Below are positions 1-6,097 of a stretch of DNA of 23,107 bases, piece by piece. The stretch is from positions 1 to 23,107 of IMG/VR virus record IMGVR_UViG_3300032322_001467, one strand, 5' to 3'. Position 1 is the first letter of the stretch; each line of letters begins with the position of its first letter. The notes beneath the pieces are model-generated. The model was not told the DNA's origin. It made no database searches and worked only from the letters and a program-made list of their open reading frames with translations. The position numbers were made by a program, and so were the translations under genes. This DNA comes from a virus.

Positions 1-39
1 AGCCTCAGCCAGCTTGATTCGTTTTTCTTCTTGTGTCAT
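1..39 (-). CDS. Partial phage protein (N-terminal 13 residues only)
   Basis: Reading leftward from position 39, an ATG opens a frame reading MTQEEKRIKLAEA that runs off the left edge of the window. The ATG overlaps the TGA of the preceding minus-strand gene (ATGA), as in other gene pairs here. A GGGAGG sequence lies 7 bases upstream, a reasonable ribosome binding site. The opening residues resemble small phage proteins of the ABA-sandwich type, which often begin MTxEEKxxKIAEACG. That assignment rests on a few residues and is tentative. Confidence 0.6.
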   Translation of the reverse strand, partial: MTQEEKRIKLAEA

Positions 40-398
40 TTCGATGCCTCCCAGATGGTGAGGATTTGAGTTTCGAGAGCATCCGCTAAATCAAACGGCA
101 TATCGTTTAACCTTTCGATTGCCACTAACAAACACTCCGCCATCGCTGGCGAAATGTTGCGGGAGTGAGCGATGAAGGTGGCGTCAAAGGCACATAATGT
201 AATGGCTTTATCCCATTGCGGATCACAGTCGCAAACATGTGTTCCAGCAGCACCTTCTCTGGCTTCAATGGAATTAACAAACACATCCGCTGTGTTAACT
301 TTTATCCACTTCCCCGGCGTGATCTTCTTCGACAGTTCAATGAACTCGCGGAGTTCGGTTTTGAGTTGTTCTAGTTTCATATTATTTGGTTCATTCAT
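36..398 (-). CDS. Hypothetical phage protein, early accessory type
   Basis: A frame of 120 residues if started at MNEPNN (398). An internal ATG at 380 (MKLEQL) is equally plausible, and its context AATAATATGAAACTA matches starts elsewhere in the window. The longer reading from a TTG at 470 overlaps the upstream gene's end and is unlikely. The body has a TPGKW motif, a CDCD stretch, then FDATFIAHSRN and a LLVAIERL segment. This combination (KW..., CDC, DAxFIAxSR, LLxAIExL) recurs in small phage proteins of unknown function. It is soluble with no membrane segment. It lies downstream of the zinc-domain gene and overlaps the next gene by four bases, so it is probably co-transcribed. Function unknown. 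Confidence 0.75.
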   Translation of the reverse strand: MNEPNNMKLEQLKTELREFIELSKKITPGKWIKVNTADVFVNSIEAREGAAGTHVCDCDPQWDKAITLCAFDATFIAHSRNISPAMAECLLVAIERLNDMPFDLADALETQILTIWEASK

Positions 399-454
399 AT
401 CGTCACCAACCATCGCACACCGATTCTGTCGATGCAACAAATACAATAAGATAT

Positions 455-931
455 TTATCCTCTCAGCCAAAGCGCAAGCTCATCCTTCATCGCTAGCTTG
501 ACGTAGAAATCCGTTGGCTTCTGACCCTTGTAGGTGAGTCCCTTGACCCTGCAACGAGCAATGCAGCGCCAGAGACGTTGATCGTTAAGGATGAGTTTTT
601 TAGCCTCAGATACCACAGGCTTCTTGGAATCAGCTAGCATCGCCTCAAGCTCAGCCAAATCTCCAATAGGCTCTTCAGCAGCAGTTGGGCTTTCTGGCTT
701 CACATCCACTGCTTTACCGCGCAGTAGATCAGTTCTAAGGCATCCACAGGAAAGCGACTTGCCCGTTGTTAAAGCGGTGTAGAACACGTTCTGCTTGATG
801 CGCCCACAGTCGCACTGGCACCTCCAGGTTGAAGATCCTTTCCTGCCCGTAGGAACATGGGAGAGAACCGTCCAGCGACCAAAGCGTTTACCCGTGAGGT
901 TTTTGAAGTTGGGATGGAATGATGAAATCAT
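455..931 (-). CDS. Zinc-binding-domain phage protein (Cys4, HNH/AP2-associated type)
   Basis: A 158-residue protein. Residues about 11-67 form a domain with LTGKRFGRWTVLS, a WRCQCDCG knuckle and a SCGCL knuckle. This Cys4 arrangement is seen at the N-terminus of many phage HNH/AP2-type endonucleases and as a stand-alone module. The remaining residues hold an acidic linker (about 75-110) and a basic C-terminus with WRCIARCRVKG. No HNH catalytic histidines are visible, so nuclease activity is not supported. A DNA-binding or adaptor role is an inference. Its ATG overlaps the TGA of the methyltransferase gene (ATGA), so translation is probably coupled. A shorter paralogue of the same zinc domain lies on the other side of the methyltransferase, at 2101-2328. 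Confidence 0.8.
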   Translation of the reverse strand: MISSFHPNFKNLTGKRFGRWTVLSHVPTGRKGSSTWRCQCDCGRIKQNVFYTALTTGKSLSCGCLRTDLLRGKAVDVKPESPTAAEEPIGDLAELEAMLADSKKPVVSEAKKLILNDQRLWRCIARCRVKGLTYKGQKPTDFYVKLAMKDELALWLRG

Positions 932-2007
932 CGGGAAATTTCTAAATATGCTTTGACGAACTCCGCCGCAACTTGGGGAACGATTGCATTGCCGTAACCG
1001 CGCAGTCGCACCACTCTGGCGGGAACCCCATAAGATAACGGGAAAAATGCGGGTTCAGTTGGAACGCGCCGGGTTTTTCCGTCTCGGCAGTGGACGAGTT
1101 GGAAGTCAGACCAGACACTGCTGCAATGTTTGGTAATTGCTTCTGGCCCCTGTCCTTCCTCTCTGTTGATGCCATCCAATGATCTAATGCCATTGGTGTT
1201 GACCAACCCACTAGCTTCGCATGACCCGGCAGCTTGTAGAATATCTCCCGTGTCCCGTCTTGGTTCTTCTTTCCATAGCAGTGAGTGCTGCCCGTTGTGT
1301 CGTTCACTACTGGAGTCGCCCATCCCGCCATCTGCGCCGTCCTTGTCAAACTCTGGAACGCTCCCGATTCCCTCGTCACATTGCTGGAATCGTCCACTGT
1401 TGGAGTTGGCCACCCTGACAGATGACACACTCGACCCAGTAGCGCATTGGCTGGAACTCCCGTCACATTGCTGCCGTCCTTGTGGTCCCGTGTCGTTGGA
1501 GTCGGCCACCCAGTACAATCTTTGTCTGATATGCGGACTGCCGACGCTGTGTGCGCCCAATACGGCAGACCCGCAGGCGTAACCTTCTTCGCCCAAGTCT
1601 GCCGATATTCCATCGAGCCAACCTTTGCCAATCGCGCTTGCAACTTGCTCCCCAAAGACATGTTCAGGTCGGCATTCCTTGATGAGATTAAAGAACGCAG
1701 GCCAGAGATGTCGTTCATCGGCTTGAGCGAGTCCTTTTCCTGCGGTTGAGAATGGCTGACAGGGGCAGCTTCCGGTCCACACAGGACGATCTGAGGGCCA
1801 TCCTGCAAGTTGCAAAGCAAGGCTCCATCCTCCGATTCCGGCGAAGAAATGGCACTGCGTGTATCCGGCGAGATCGCTTGAACGCACATCTGTAATTGAT
1901 CGCTCGTCCACAACTCCATCTGGAATAAGTCCAGCCTTGATGAGTTCTCGCAGCCATGCGGCGGTCTTTTTGTCATATTCATTGTAGTAGTTCACTGCGG
2001 TAAACAT
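928..2007 (-). CDS. Phage DNA (cytosine-5) methyltransferase
   Basis: A 359-residue C5-methyltransferase that would transfer a methyl group from S-adenosylmethionine to cytosine in DNA. Numbered from the ATG at 2007, motif I is FAGIGG (55-60). The catalytic PCQ loop is GSCPCQPFS, with Cys83. The usual ENV of motif VI reads EQV (120-122). Motif VIII is RQRLYW (161-166). The C-terminus carries a motif-X-like GYGNAIVPQVAAEF. The middle (about 170-300), rich in Asn, Ser and Gly, is the expected target-recognition region. The start at 2007 (MFTAVNYYNEYD) matches the family's usual opening; a TTG at 2016 is less likely. It probably protects phage DNA from host restriction. No cognate nuclease is adjacent. 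A second long frame overlaps almost the whole gene. Confidence 0.93.
   Translation of the reverse strand: MFTAVNYYNEYDKKTAAWLRELIKAGLIPDGVVDERSITDVRSSDLAGYTQCHFFAGIGGWSLALQLAGWPSDRPVWTGSCPCQPFSTAGKGLAQADERHLWPAFFNLIKECRPEHVFGEQVASAIGKGWLDGISADLGEEGYACGSAVLGAHSVGSPHIRQRLYWVADSNDTGPQGRQQCDGSSSQCATGSSVSSVRVANSNSGRFQQCDEGIGSVPEFDKDGADGGMGDSSSERHNGQHSLLWKEEPRRDTGDILQAAGSCEASGLVNTNGIRSLDGINREEGQGPEAITKHCSSVWSDFQLVHCRDGKTRRVPTEPAFFPLSYGVPARVVRLRGYGNAIVPQVAAEFVKAYLEISR
942..1982 (-). other. Long overlapping reading frame inside the methyltransferase gene
   Basis: On the same strand but another frame, 346 codons stay open from an ATG at 1982 almost to the end of the methyltransferase gene. The translation is patterned: repeated G-W-[PAS]-T-P blocks (GWPTPTTRD, GWPTPTVDD, GWATPVVND, GWSTPMALD), a SMEYRQTW...VTPAG block and a C-terminal LNPHFSRYLMGFPPEW. 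From memory, these blocks match a large family of phage and prophage 'hypothetical' proteins along the whole length. WPTPT and the methyltransferase's VADSN are the same DNA read in two frames. It may be a genuinely overprinted gene, or the database family may consist of wrong-frame predictions of methyltransferase genes. The sequence alone does not decide. Confidence 0.4.
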
Positions 2008-2015
2008 CACACACA

Positions 2016-2023
2016 AACGGACG
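2016..2023 (+). promoter_or_regulatory. AAACGGAC element upstream of the methyltransferase
   Basis: An AAACGGAC octamer lies 9 bases upstream of the methyltransferase ATG, in inverse orientation to that gene. It belongs to a small set of AAARCGGAC-like sites found near starts at 3307-3338, 7062-7070, 7518-7526 and 14446-14454. It is a weak member because only eight positions match. Confidence 0.25.
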
Positions 2024-2086
2024 GAATCAAATGGTATAAGAAATAATTTAGAGAGAAAAATTGTTGAGGATGATTTTACAGAAAAG

Positions 2087-2097
2087 ACCCCTGGGGT
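2087..2097. promoter_or_regulatory. Perfect palindrome ACCCCTGGGGT
   Basis: An 11-base perfect inverted repeat centred on a T sits between the end of the 75-residue zinc-domain gene and the AT-rich leader of the methyltransferase. It is too tight to form a good RNA hairpin, so an operator-like protein site is more likely. On the minus strand it is followed by TCTTTTC, so a weak terminator is also possible. Confidence 0.3.
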
Positions 2098-2100
2098 AGG

Positions 2101-2328
2101 CTAGTTTTCAGGAGAAGATGGGGTGGCCTTCGGCTTCCTGCCCCTAGCGATGCAGCCACAGGAGTTGATCTTCAGCAGCTTGAGGTTCTGATACATCGCC
2201 TCAACAGATCCGCCACAATCGCATTTACATAGCCATCGGCTATTTCCGTGCTGATTACGGGAAACGATTGAGGTGACGACTAGCTTACCGTAGCGGTTTC
2301 CGAGAAGAGAAATGGGTGATCTTGGCAT
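2101..2328 (-). CDS. Small zinc-domain protein, paralogue of 455-931
   Basis: A 75-residue protein made almost entirely of one Cys4 zinc domain: LLGNRYGKLVVTS, then a WLCKCDCGG knuckle and an NSCGC knuckle, ending in a basic RGRKPKA tail. It aligns by eye with the N-terminal domain of the 158-residue protein at 455-931 (RFGRWTVLS / WRCQCDCG / SCGCL), so the two are probably duplicates. The ATG at 2328 is preceded by ACAAT with no Shine-Dalgarno sequence, matching the A/T-rich start context seen elsewhere. There is no catalytic motif. DNA binding is plausible from the zinc domain and basic tail but not shown. It is the first gene after the 383-base gap and is transcribed toward the methyltransferase. 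Confidence 0.75.
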   Translation of the reverse strand: MPRSPISLLGNRYGKLVVTSIVSRNQHGNSRWLCKCDCGGSVEAMYQNLKLLKINSCGCIARGRKPKATPSSPEN

Positions 2329-2711
2329 ATTGTAGAAGTATTGTTTGACTGATATTGCTAACCGAGGCGCTAAATATCAACCCTGAGCTTGTGAGGATGG
2401 TTAAAGACATTGGAGTGAGGCTTTGGTAGAAGAATCAATCTTGGGTATGCCTGTAAGGGGCTTGAATCTACGCTATGAATGGGCCGCCTGCCCCGCCCTA
2501 CCCACTGCCACCCGACCCGTGGCCTGCGCTCTACGCTGCCACCCCCCTCGCTCGCTCGCTGCGCTGCTACTGCCTACCGCTACCAGCTAGCGCAATCCAG
2601 CGCCATACCTCGCCGGGATCGAGGGAAAAACAGGCCGGATATGGCAGGGTAAAGTTATAGATACTTACAACACCGAGCACACCAAATTGAACCTTGTTGA
2701 TACTCAACACT
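2329..2711. other. 383-base gap with no convincing gene
   Basis: No frame here looks protein-like on either strand. The central part (about 2475-2640) is strongly C-rich on the plus strand (purine-rich on the minus strand). It contains a G-quadruplex motif, CGCTCGCTCGCT short tandem repeats at about 2549, and a CCTCG/CGAGG hairpin at 2608-2624. The flanks are AT-richer and unremarkable. Its position next to a possible small terminase gene makes a packaging or replication site conceivable, but nothing diagnostic is present. Confidence 0.5.
2491..2518 (-). other. G-quadruplex motif
   Basis: Read on the minus strand, five runs of three or four G occur in 28 bases, with loops of 2, 7, 2 and 1 bases. 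This satisfies the standard four-tract quadruplex pattern. It lies in untranslated sequence downstream of the helix-turn-helix gene at 2712-3233 and would be present in that gene's transcript if transcription continues leftward. Confidence 0.6.
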
Positions 2712-3233
2712 TTACACCTCAACAACCCTATCAGTCTCAACAAGCGGATCGAAATGCGGTGAAAATTCCATGGGTTGACTCGATAGCACATTAACCTGGA
2801 CGGCTTGCGCCTGGTCCATGCCGCTGGCTTTTGCGACAATGTCCATCAGGGCTTTGACATCTTGCCAACTCTGAACATCAGGTGGAGCAGCATTGGCCTG
2901 TTTTAGCCCTTTCCCTGCGATTTGAAGGGCTAGGAGACGATTCTGCTCTCCTAGCTTGGAGATGTTCTCCGACACCGTGAGGGCTACTTTCTGCGCAATC
3001 TGTGAGGTGTTCTCTACGGTTTTTACAGGATTTTGACCCTGGGTTACATCTTGCGTTACAACGGGTTTTAATTGCCCCCTTGCTGCTTTCCATACCTCAT
3101 CGCGAAAACGTCTTTGTCTGATCGAATTGGATTCGATTCCAAAGACCTTGGCTAGCTCATCATCACCAATGCCTTTGATACTCGCGGCCTTTAGTGCATC
3201 CCATTGTTCATCTGACAAAATAGCGTCTGGCAT
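2712..3233 (-). CDS. Helix-turn-helix protein, possible terminase small subunit
   Basis: A 173-residue soluble protein. Residues 5-50 (SDEQWDALKAASIKGIGDDELAKVFGI followed by ESNSIRQRRFRDEVW) look like a helix-turn-helix. Residues about 70-115 are helical. The C-terminal part reads WQDVKALMDIVAKASGMDQ then VQVNV. A DNA-binding N-terminus, helical core and C-terminal LxxxAxKAxGMDxxxxVQVNV-like segment is common in phage small terminase subunits, which recognise DNA for packaging. The large subunit is not in the window, so the call is tentative; a transcription regulator is the main alternative. The start at 3233 is preceded by the purine-rich AGAGAAGAAATAAGAAC. It is the first gene of the leftward unit, divergent from 3385. 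Confidence 0.5.
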   Translation of the reverse strand: MPDAILSDEQWDALKAASIKGIGDDELAKVFGIESNSIRQRRFRDEVWKAARGQLKPVVTQDVTQGQNPVKTVENTSQIAQKVALTVSENISKLGEQNRLLALQIAGKGLKQANAAPPDVQSWQDVKALMDIVAKASGMDQAQAVQVNVLSSQPMEFSPHFDPLVETDRVVEV

Positions 3234-3384
3234 GTTCTTATTTCTTCTCTGTGTTGCACAAAGCCTTCCCCCTTTTCCCCTCTTTCCGCAAGTATTTCTT
3301 CAAAGTGTCCGTTTTTCTGCTTGCTAACTGTCCGCTTTATGTTATCTTCTTGTCGTTAGGATAACCCAACGAAATCAAAACAAT
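3234..3384. promoter_or_regulatory. Divergent intergenic region with paired AAARCGGAC sites
   Basis: This 151-base stretch separates the leftward and rightward units, so it should hold promoters for both. On the minus strand, AAAGCGGAC (3330-3338) and AAAAACGGAC (3307-3316) form direct repeats 23 bases apart, about two helical turns. On the plus strand, TTGCTA (3321-3326), 16 bases and TATCTT (3343-3348) make a modest sigma-70-like candidate for the gene at 3385. The same AAARCGGAC core recurs before other genes in the window, suggesting a shared operator or activator site. Confidence 0.45.
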
Positions 3385-3543
3385 ATGACACAGCTACTCG
3401 CATTCTACGCCGCCGGAAAAAACCCAGTCGTGTATATCACTCCCACATTTCGCCCGATTGATGGCACATCTTATCCTGTAAAGGGCAAGCGGGAGGCTAA
3501 CGCAATCGCCAAAGCTCACGGCGCAAAGCCTTGGAATTTCTAA
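3385..3543 (+). CDS. Small hypothetical protein, 52 residues
   Basis: A short frame beginning MTQLLAFYAAGKNPVVYITP and ending GAKPWNF. Its start context (AAATCAAAACAATATGACA) has the A-rich leader and TATG seen before many genes here, and there is no Shine-Dalgarno sequence. It is the first rightward gene after the divergent promoter region. The composition is mixed, basic and without a membrane segment. Not recognised. The clean start context and regular placement support it as real. Confidence 0.6.
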   Translation: MTQLLAFYAAGKNPVVYITPTFRPIDGTSYPVKGKREANAIAKAHGAKPWNF

Positions 3544-3559
3544 CCAACAAAAAAAGGGG

Positions 3560-3578
3560 TCGCGCATCTCACACGCGA
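3560..3578 (+). other. Leader hairpin before the Gp88-like gene
   Basis: TCGCG pairs with CGCGA around a 9-base loop. It is followed by an unstructured A/C-rich leader (AACAAAACAAAACACGG) and then the ATG at 3603. It is one of several early-gene leaders with a 5' hairpin followed by an A-rich run. Confidence 0.4.
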
Positions 3579-3602
3579 AACAAAACAAAACACGGAAAAC
3601 AT

Positions 3603-4316
3603 ATGAAACTACTTAGCACATCAAACGCCAAAACATCAAAAGGCGAGAAACTTGGATACCTCACCGGGGTTCTTTATTTGTCACCAGCAAAAGAAGCAGG
3701 CGGCCGCAATCTATGCCCGAATGCATCGCCGGGCTGTATTTCATCCTGTCTTTATACTGCAGGGCGCGGTTTCTTCGACAGCGTTAAAAATGCCCGACTT
3801 GCTAAGACTAGGCTGTTCCTTCAATCTCCCAAGTCCTTCGTTGAAACGCTGGCGACTGATATCGAATCGTTTGCCAAGAAAGCTTCAAAGCTTGGATTGA
3901 TTCCAGCTGTCCGATTGAACGGTACTTCTGATATCGCGTGGGAAGTGCTGGGTGGCGAGATTGGAATCAATTTGATGGAACGTTTCCCGCAGATTCAGTT
4001 TTATGATTATACTAAAAATGCTGCCCGCGCCATCAAGTACGCGACTGGAAAGCTTCCATCTAACTACTTCATTGCCTTTTCACGATCTGAGTGCAATGCG
4101 AAAGGAGTCTCTGAAGTGATGGAATCCGGTGGCACCGTTGCTGCAGTTTTCGCGACTAAAAAGGGTGACGAATTGCCATCAACTTGGGGCGGGCGTACCG
4201 TAGTCGACGGTGATGATCATGATGCAATCTTTGAGCACGGTGCCGGTGTCATTATCGGACTCAGGGCAAAAGGTCAGGCTAAAAAGGACGAAAGCGGATT
4301 CGTTATCCATGCTTAA
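3603..4316 (+). CDS. Gp88-like phage protein (mycobacteriophage gp88 / DUF7227-type)
   Basis: A 237-residue protein when started at MKLLSTSNAK (3603). That start follows the hairpin plus A-rich leader and ACATATGAAAC context; the longer frame from 3531 reads through the leader and is not credible. Landmarks are GYLTGVLYLSPAK, the cysteine cluster CPNASPGCISSC (Cys38, 45, 49) followed by TAGRG, then VRLNGTSDIAWE, FYDYTKN, AFSRSE, VVDGDDHDAIF and a closing GLRAKGQAKKDESGF. This order of motifs is that of a widespread phage family named after mycobacteriophage gp88, whose biochemical function is unknown to me. The three cysteines could bind metal or an iron-sulfur cluster, which is inference. 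It is intact and full length. Confidence 0.85.
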   Translation: MKLLSTSNAKTSKGEKLGYLTGVLYLSPAKEAGGRNLCPNASPGCISSCLYTAGRGFFDSVKNARLAKTRLFLQSPKSFVETLATDIESFAKKASKLGLIPAVRLNGTSDIAWEVLGGEIGINLMERFPQIQFYDYTKNAARAIKYATGKLPSNYFIAFSRSECNAKGVSEVMESGGTVAAVFATKKGDELPSTWGGRTVVDGDDHDAIFEHGAGVIIGLRAKGQAKKDESGFVIHA

Positions 4317-4334
4317 TTCAGAAACTTCATTCCC

Positions 4335-4436
4335 ATGAATCCCCACGAAACACCAGACGCAATGATCGCCATGCTCCTAGCTTGGATACTCGGCACAATC
4401 TCCTTGATCTCTATCGCCATCATCCTTTGGCACTAA
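4335..4436 (+). CDS. Tiny single-pass membrane peptide, 33 residues
   Basis: ATG at 4335 opens MNPHETPDAMIAMLLAWILG, followed by a hydrophobic run to WH and a TAA. Residues about 10-31 form one likely transmembrane helix (MIAMLLAWILG then TISLISIAIILW). It lies 18 bases after the Gp88-like gene, in line with the other small genes. Such peptides are common in phage early regions and have varied, usually unknown roles. Not recognised. It is supported mainly by the coherent hydrophobic pattern and position. Confidence 0.5.
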   Translation: MNPHETPDAMIAMLLAWILGTISLISIAIILWH

Positions 4437-4450
4437 CTAGCCCTCGCTTT

Positions 4451-4473
4451 GGCGCATCCTTCATGGGTGCGTC
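4451..4473 (+). other. Leader hairpin before 4514
   Basis: GGCGCATCC pairs with GGGTGCGTC (nine pairs, two of them G-T) around the loop TTCAT. There is no T-run, so it is not an intrinsic terminator. It is followed about 30 bases later by AACGAACCAAATACACATG, again a hairpin and then an A/C-rich leader before a start. Confidence 0.45.
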
Positions 4474-4513
4474 AATGCGTGAGCTACAAAGCCCACGAAC
4501 GAACCAAATACAC

Positions 4514-4666
4514 ATGAATACCACAGAACCGAATAACCTTCGCCTCCATTATTTAGCAGCCTCGCGACATCGCCAGCGCCAGCAGTTTCACCGCCAATGC
4601 CTTCTCTGGCTCTGGCTCTTTGCCGTCGCGGGAATCATCGCCGGATGCGTCGCCTCCGTACTTTAA
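4514..4666 (+). CDS. Small membrane-anchored hypothetical protein, 50 residues
   Basis: Starts MNTTEPNNLRLHYLAASRHR with the A-rich leader AACCAAATACACATG. The N-terminal half is basic and Gln/His-rich. The C-terminal third (CLLWLWLFAVAGIIAGCVAS) is a single hydrophobic helix, so the protein should sit in the inner membrane with the N-terminus in the cytoplasm by charge. The longer frame from 4382 includes the leader and hairpin and is not preferred. Not recognised. Confidence 0.6.
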   Translation: MNTTEPNNLRLHYLAASRHRQRQQFHRQCLLWLWLFAVAGIIAGCVASVL

Positions 4667-4700
4667 CAAAACTAAAACCAAAAACGAAAGACAAAAACTT

Positions 4701-5072
4701 ATGAATACTGACAACGACGAAAAGAAACTGGCACTGGCGAAACACCTTGAATGCGAACCGGACGAATTGACGGAAGAAAGTCACGACCATTACGGTATGG
4801 CGATCTACTCCCTAGGCTCGCAAGAGTACAGCGTCGGAACGGATGAAGAAGCTGACTCCGCATGGGATCAGGAACTAGACAATTATATCAAGGAATGTAT
4901 CGAGCCAGAAATGGAAAAGGTAGCTATAGGTAACCTGTCAGCCTATATCAAATTCGATTCCGAAATGTGGAAGAGCGACGCTCGCTATGATGGACGCGGC
5001 CATGCTTTGAGCCGCTACGATGGCGATGAAATCGAGCTAGATGGCGATTTGTACGCCTATCGGCTCAATTGA
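4701..5072 (+). CDS. Hypothetical acidic phage protein, 123 residues
   Basis: Start chosen at MNTDNDEKK (4701), right after the long G-depleted leader ACTAAAACCAAAAACGAAAG; upstream codons in the longer frame overlap the preceding gene. The protein is acidic. It contains YSLGSQEYSVGTDEEADSAW, a helical segment LDNYIKECIEPEMEKV, and a C-terminal block with SDARYDGRGHALSRYDGDEIEL then YAYRLN. The ARYDGRGHxLSxYDGxEIEL pattern is familiar from small phage proteins of unknown function. There are no enzyme motifs or membrane segments. Confidence 0.8.
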   Translation: MNTDNDEKKLALAKHLECEPDELTEESHDHYGMAIYSLGSQEYSVGTDEEADSAWDQELDNYIKECIEPEMEKVAIGNLSAYIKFDSEMWKSDARYDGRGHALSRYDGDEIELDGDLYAYRLN

Positions 5073-5114
5073 TTTGCTTCCTTGTCTTCCCTTTCCACGC
5101 GAGAGGGAAGCAAA
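5073..5114 (+). other. Leader hairpin with two alternative pairings
   Basis: TTTGCTTCC (5073-5081) is perfectly complementary to GGAAGCAAA (5106-5114). An inner CTTCCCT can instead pair with the overlapping AGGGAAG. The two helices share bases and exclude each other. The A-rich leader AAACCAAAACAAAAAGAT and the ATG at 5152 follow. There is no T-run. It begins directly after the upstream stop codon. Confidence 0.45.
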
Positions 5115-5151
5115 GGGCGCAAACCCTAGCAAGAAACCAAAACAAAAAGAT

Positions 5152-5604
5152 ATGAAACTAACTCTAAAACCAGTAAACAGCGGAGCTTTCAATTTCCTTC
5201 CATCGCGAGAAGTTGAACTAAAAGAAGAAGAAGTTCTGTGCAACCACGTGATCCTTCCTTGGGAATTTAATCCGCACAAAGTCACCTTGTACGTTATCGG
5301 CCACGAATTCGGCGCATTAGGCGCTGTCTGGGCATCGCACGAGCAAGAGGCGTTAGATGAATTGATTGATTCTGGCCTGGGTAAATCCTTCCTTGTATCG
5401 GAAGAAGATCAATCAAGCGCCAGCGAAGACGAGCGCGAAGATTGGACGCACCTTGGAAATGCAAGCGAGCCATGCGACTTGACTAACGCTTGGATTCAAG
5501 AGGTGCGTCTTGAGCCGTCGCAAGATTTCAGGCTGCTATGCGCTTTTGCCGAGGCTCGTGGCGCTGGTCAAGATAACGCTCGGGATCTGGCCCCGCCGCC
5601 CTAG
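5152..5604 (+). CDS. Hypothetical phage protein, 150 residues
   Basis: Start chosen at MKLTLKPVNSG (5152), in the context AAAAAGATATGAAACTA; the longer frame from 5041 reads through a hairpin and leader. The protein has FNPHKVTLYVIGHEFGALGA, VWASHEQEALDELIDSGLG, an acidic Ser/Glu linker, DWTHLGNASEPCDLTN, and a helical C-terminus ending in a Pro run. No catalytic motif is evident. The pattern IGHEFGA...VWA.HEQEALDEL.D looks like a conserved phage early protein, but I cannot assign a function. Confidence 0.8.
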   Translation: MKLTLKPVNSGAFNFLPSREVELKEEEVLCNHVILPWEFNPHKVTLYVIGHEFGALGAVWASHEQEALDELIDSGLGKSFLVSEEDQSSASEDEREDWTHLGNASEPCDLTNAWIQEVRLEPSQDFRLLCAFAEARGAGQDNARDLAPPP

Positions 5605-5729
5605 ATGCCGACTTCAAGAGGGACGTTCCGGCGGTTGCCAGCATCCCATTGTTCTGCCTCTTTTGCCCGTGGAAAATAAAGTGAAAATAAATTGAAATAG
5701 TGCTTGCGGGAAATCAAACCGCGCGCAAA

Positions 5730-5762
5730 GGTCTTCTTGTCAGCAGGAAACCAACCAAGACC
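5730..5762 (+). other. Hairpin abutting the start codon at 5763
   Basis: GGTCTT (5730-5735) pairs with AAGACC (5757-5762), enclosing a 21-base loop and ending exactly at the ATG at 5763. If formed, it would occlude the start region, so it could modulate initiation. The preceding stretch 5605-5729 holds only a 24-codon frame directly after the upstream TAG and AT-rich sequence. I see no convincing gene there. Confidence 0.35.
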
Positions 5763-5918
5763 ATGAAAACAAAACCAATCAGCAAAAAAGAATACGCCGA
5801 ATATATCGCCGCCCGCAAAACCACCGAAGACATGCTTCACGCCAGCAAGGTTCGTGTGGAATATGTCGAAATGGAAAAGGAACTTTACCGCCGGGATCGT
5901 GCAAGGCGTGGCGTATGA
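5763..5918 (+). CDS. Small basic helical protein, 51 residues
   Basis: Starts MKTKPISKKEYAEYIAARKT, then a predicted helix with METEE-like charge alternation ending in YRRDRARRGV. It is highly charged with no hydrophobic segment, probably all helical. The frame can be extended upstream to 5700, but the ATG at 5763 sits after the leader hairpin and matches the ATGAAAAC start context of other genes. Its last codon overlaps the start of the next gene (ATGA). Not recognised. Confidence 0.6.
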   Translation: MKTKPISKKEYAEYIAARKTTEDMLHASKVRVEYVEMEKELYRRDRARRGV

Positions 5919-6097
5919 AACTAACCAGAGGCGGAAAACGCGAAGGGGCGGGGCGCAAGCCCCGCGACACTCCCCGCGAGGCAATCACCGTGCGGCTCGA
6001 ACCGCAGGACGCGGCCAAGCTGCGGGATCTGTGCGCGGTGCGGGAAGTCTCCCAAGCGGATTGGATAACCGACAAGATCAGGAGGTCACGCGCATGA
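5915..6097 (+). CDS. Small ribbon-helix-helix-like DNA-binding protein
   Basis: A 60-residue basic protein starting MKLTRGGKREGAGRKPRD. It continues into EAITVRLEPQDAAKLRDLC and VREVSQADWITDKIRR. A GGKREGAGRKP leader followed by a beta strand (ITVRLEP) and two helices fits the ribbon-helix-helix repressor fold used by small phage and plasmid regulators. DNA binding is inferred from that resemblance. It overlaps the previous stop by ATGA. Base composition is unusual: a hand count of 5941-6060 gives about 72 percent G+C, far above the flanking genes. This suggests recent acquisition. It is followed at once by a 9-codon frame and the hammerhead ribozyme. Confidence 0.7.
   Translation: MKLTRGGKREGAGRKPRDTPREAITVRLEPQDAAKLRDLCAVREVSQADWITDKIRRSRA

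Noticed and set aside
468-470. TTG start at 470 for the leftmost complete gene
   Set aside because: It would overlap the end of the zinc-domain gene and adds residues unlike the family; ATG at 398 or 380 has a better context.
1130-1582. 150-codon plus-strand frame over the methyltransferase
   Set aside because: Antisense to two patterned frames; composition (Ser/Pro/Cys/Leu) looks like a shadow, and there is no start context.
2475-2660. 61-codon plus-strand frame in the C-rich gap
   Set aside because: Pro/Leu/Ala-rich translation is a by-product of the C-rich tract, with no start signal and no neighbours on that strand.
5605-5679. 24-codon frame starting directly after the TAG at 5602
   Set aside because: Too short, no coherent pattern and no A-rich or SD start context; TAGATG coupling alone is not enough.
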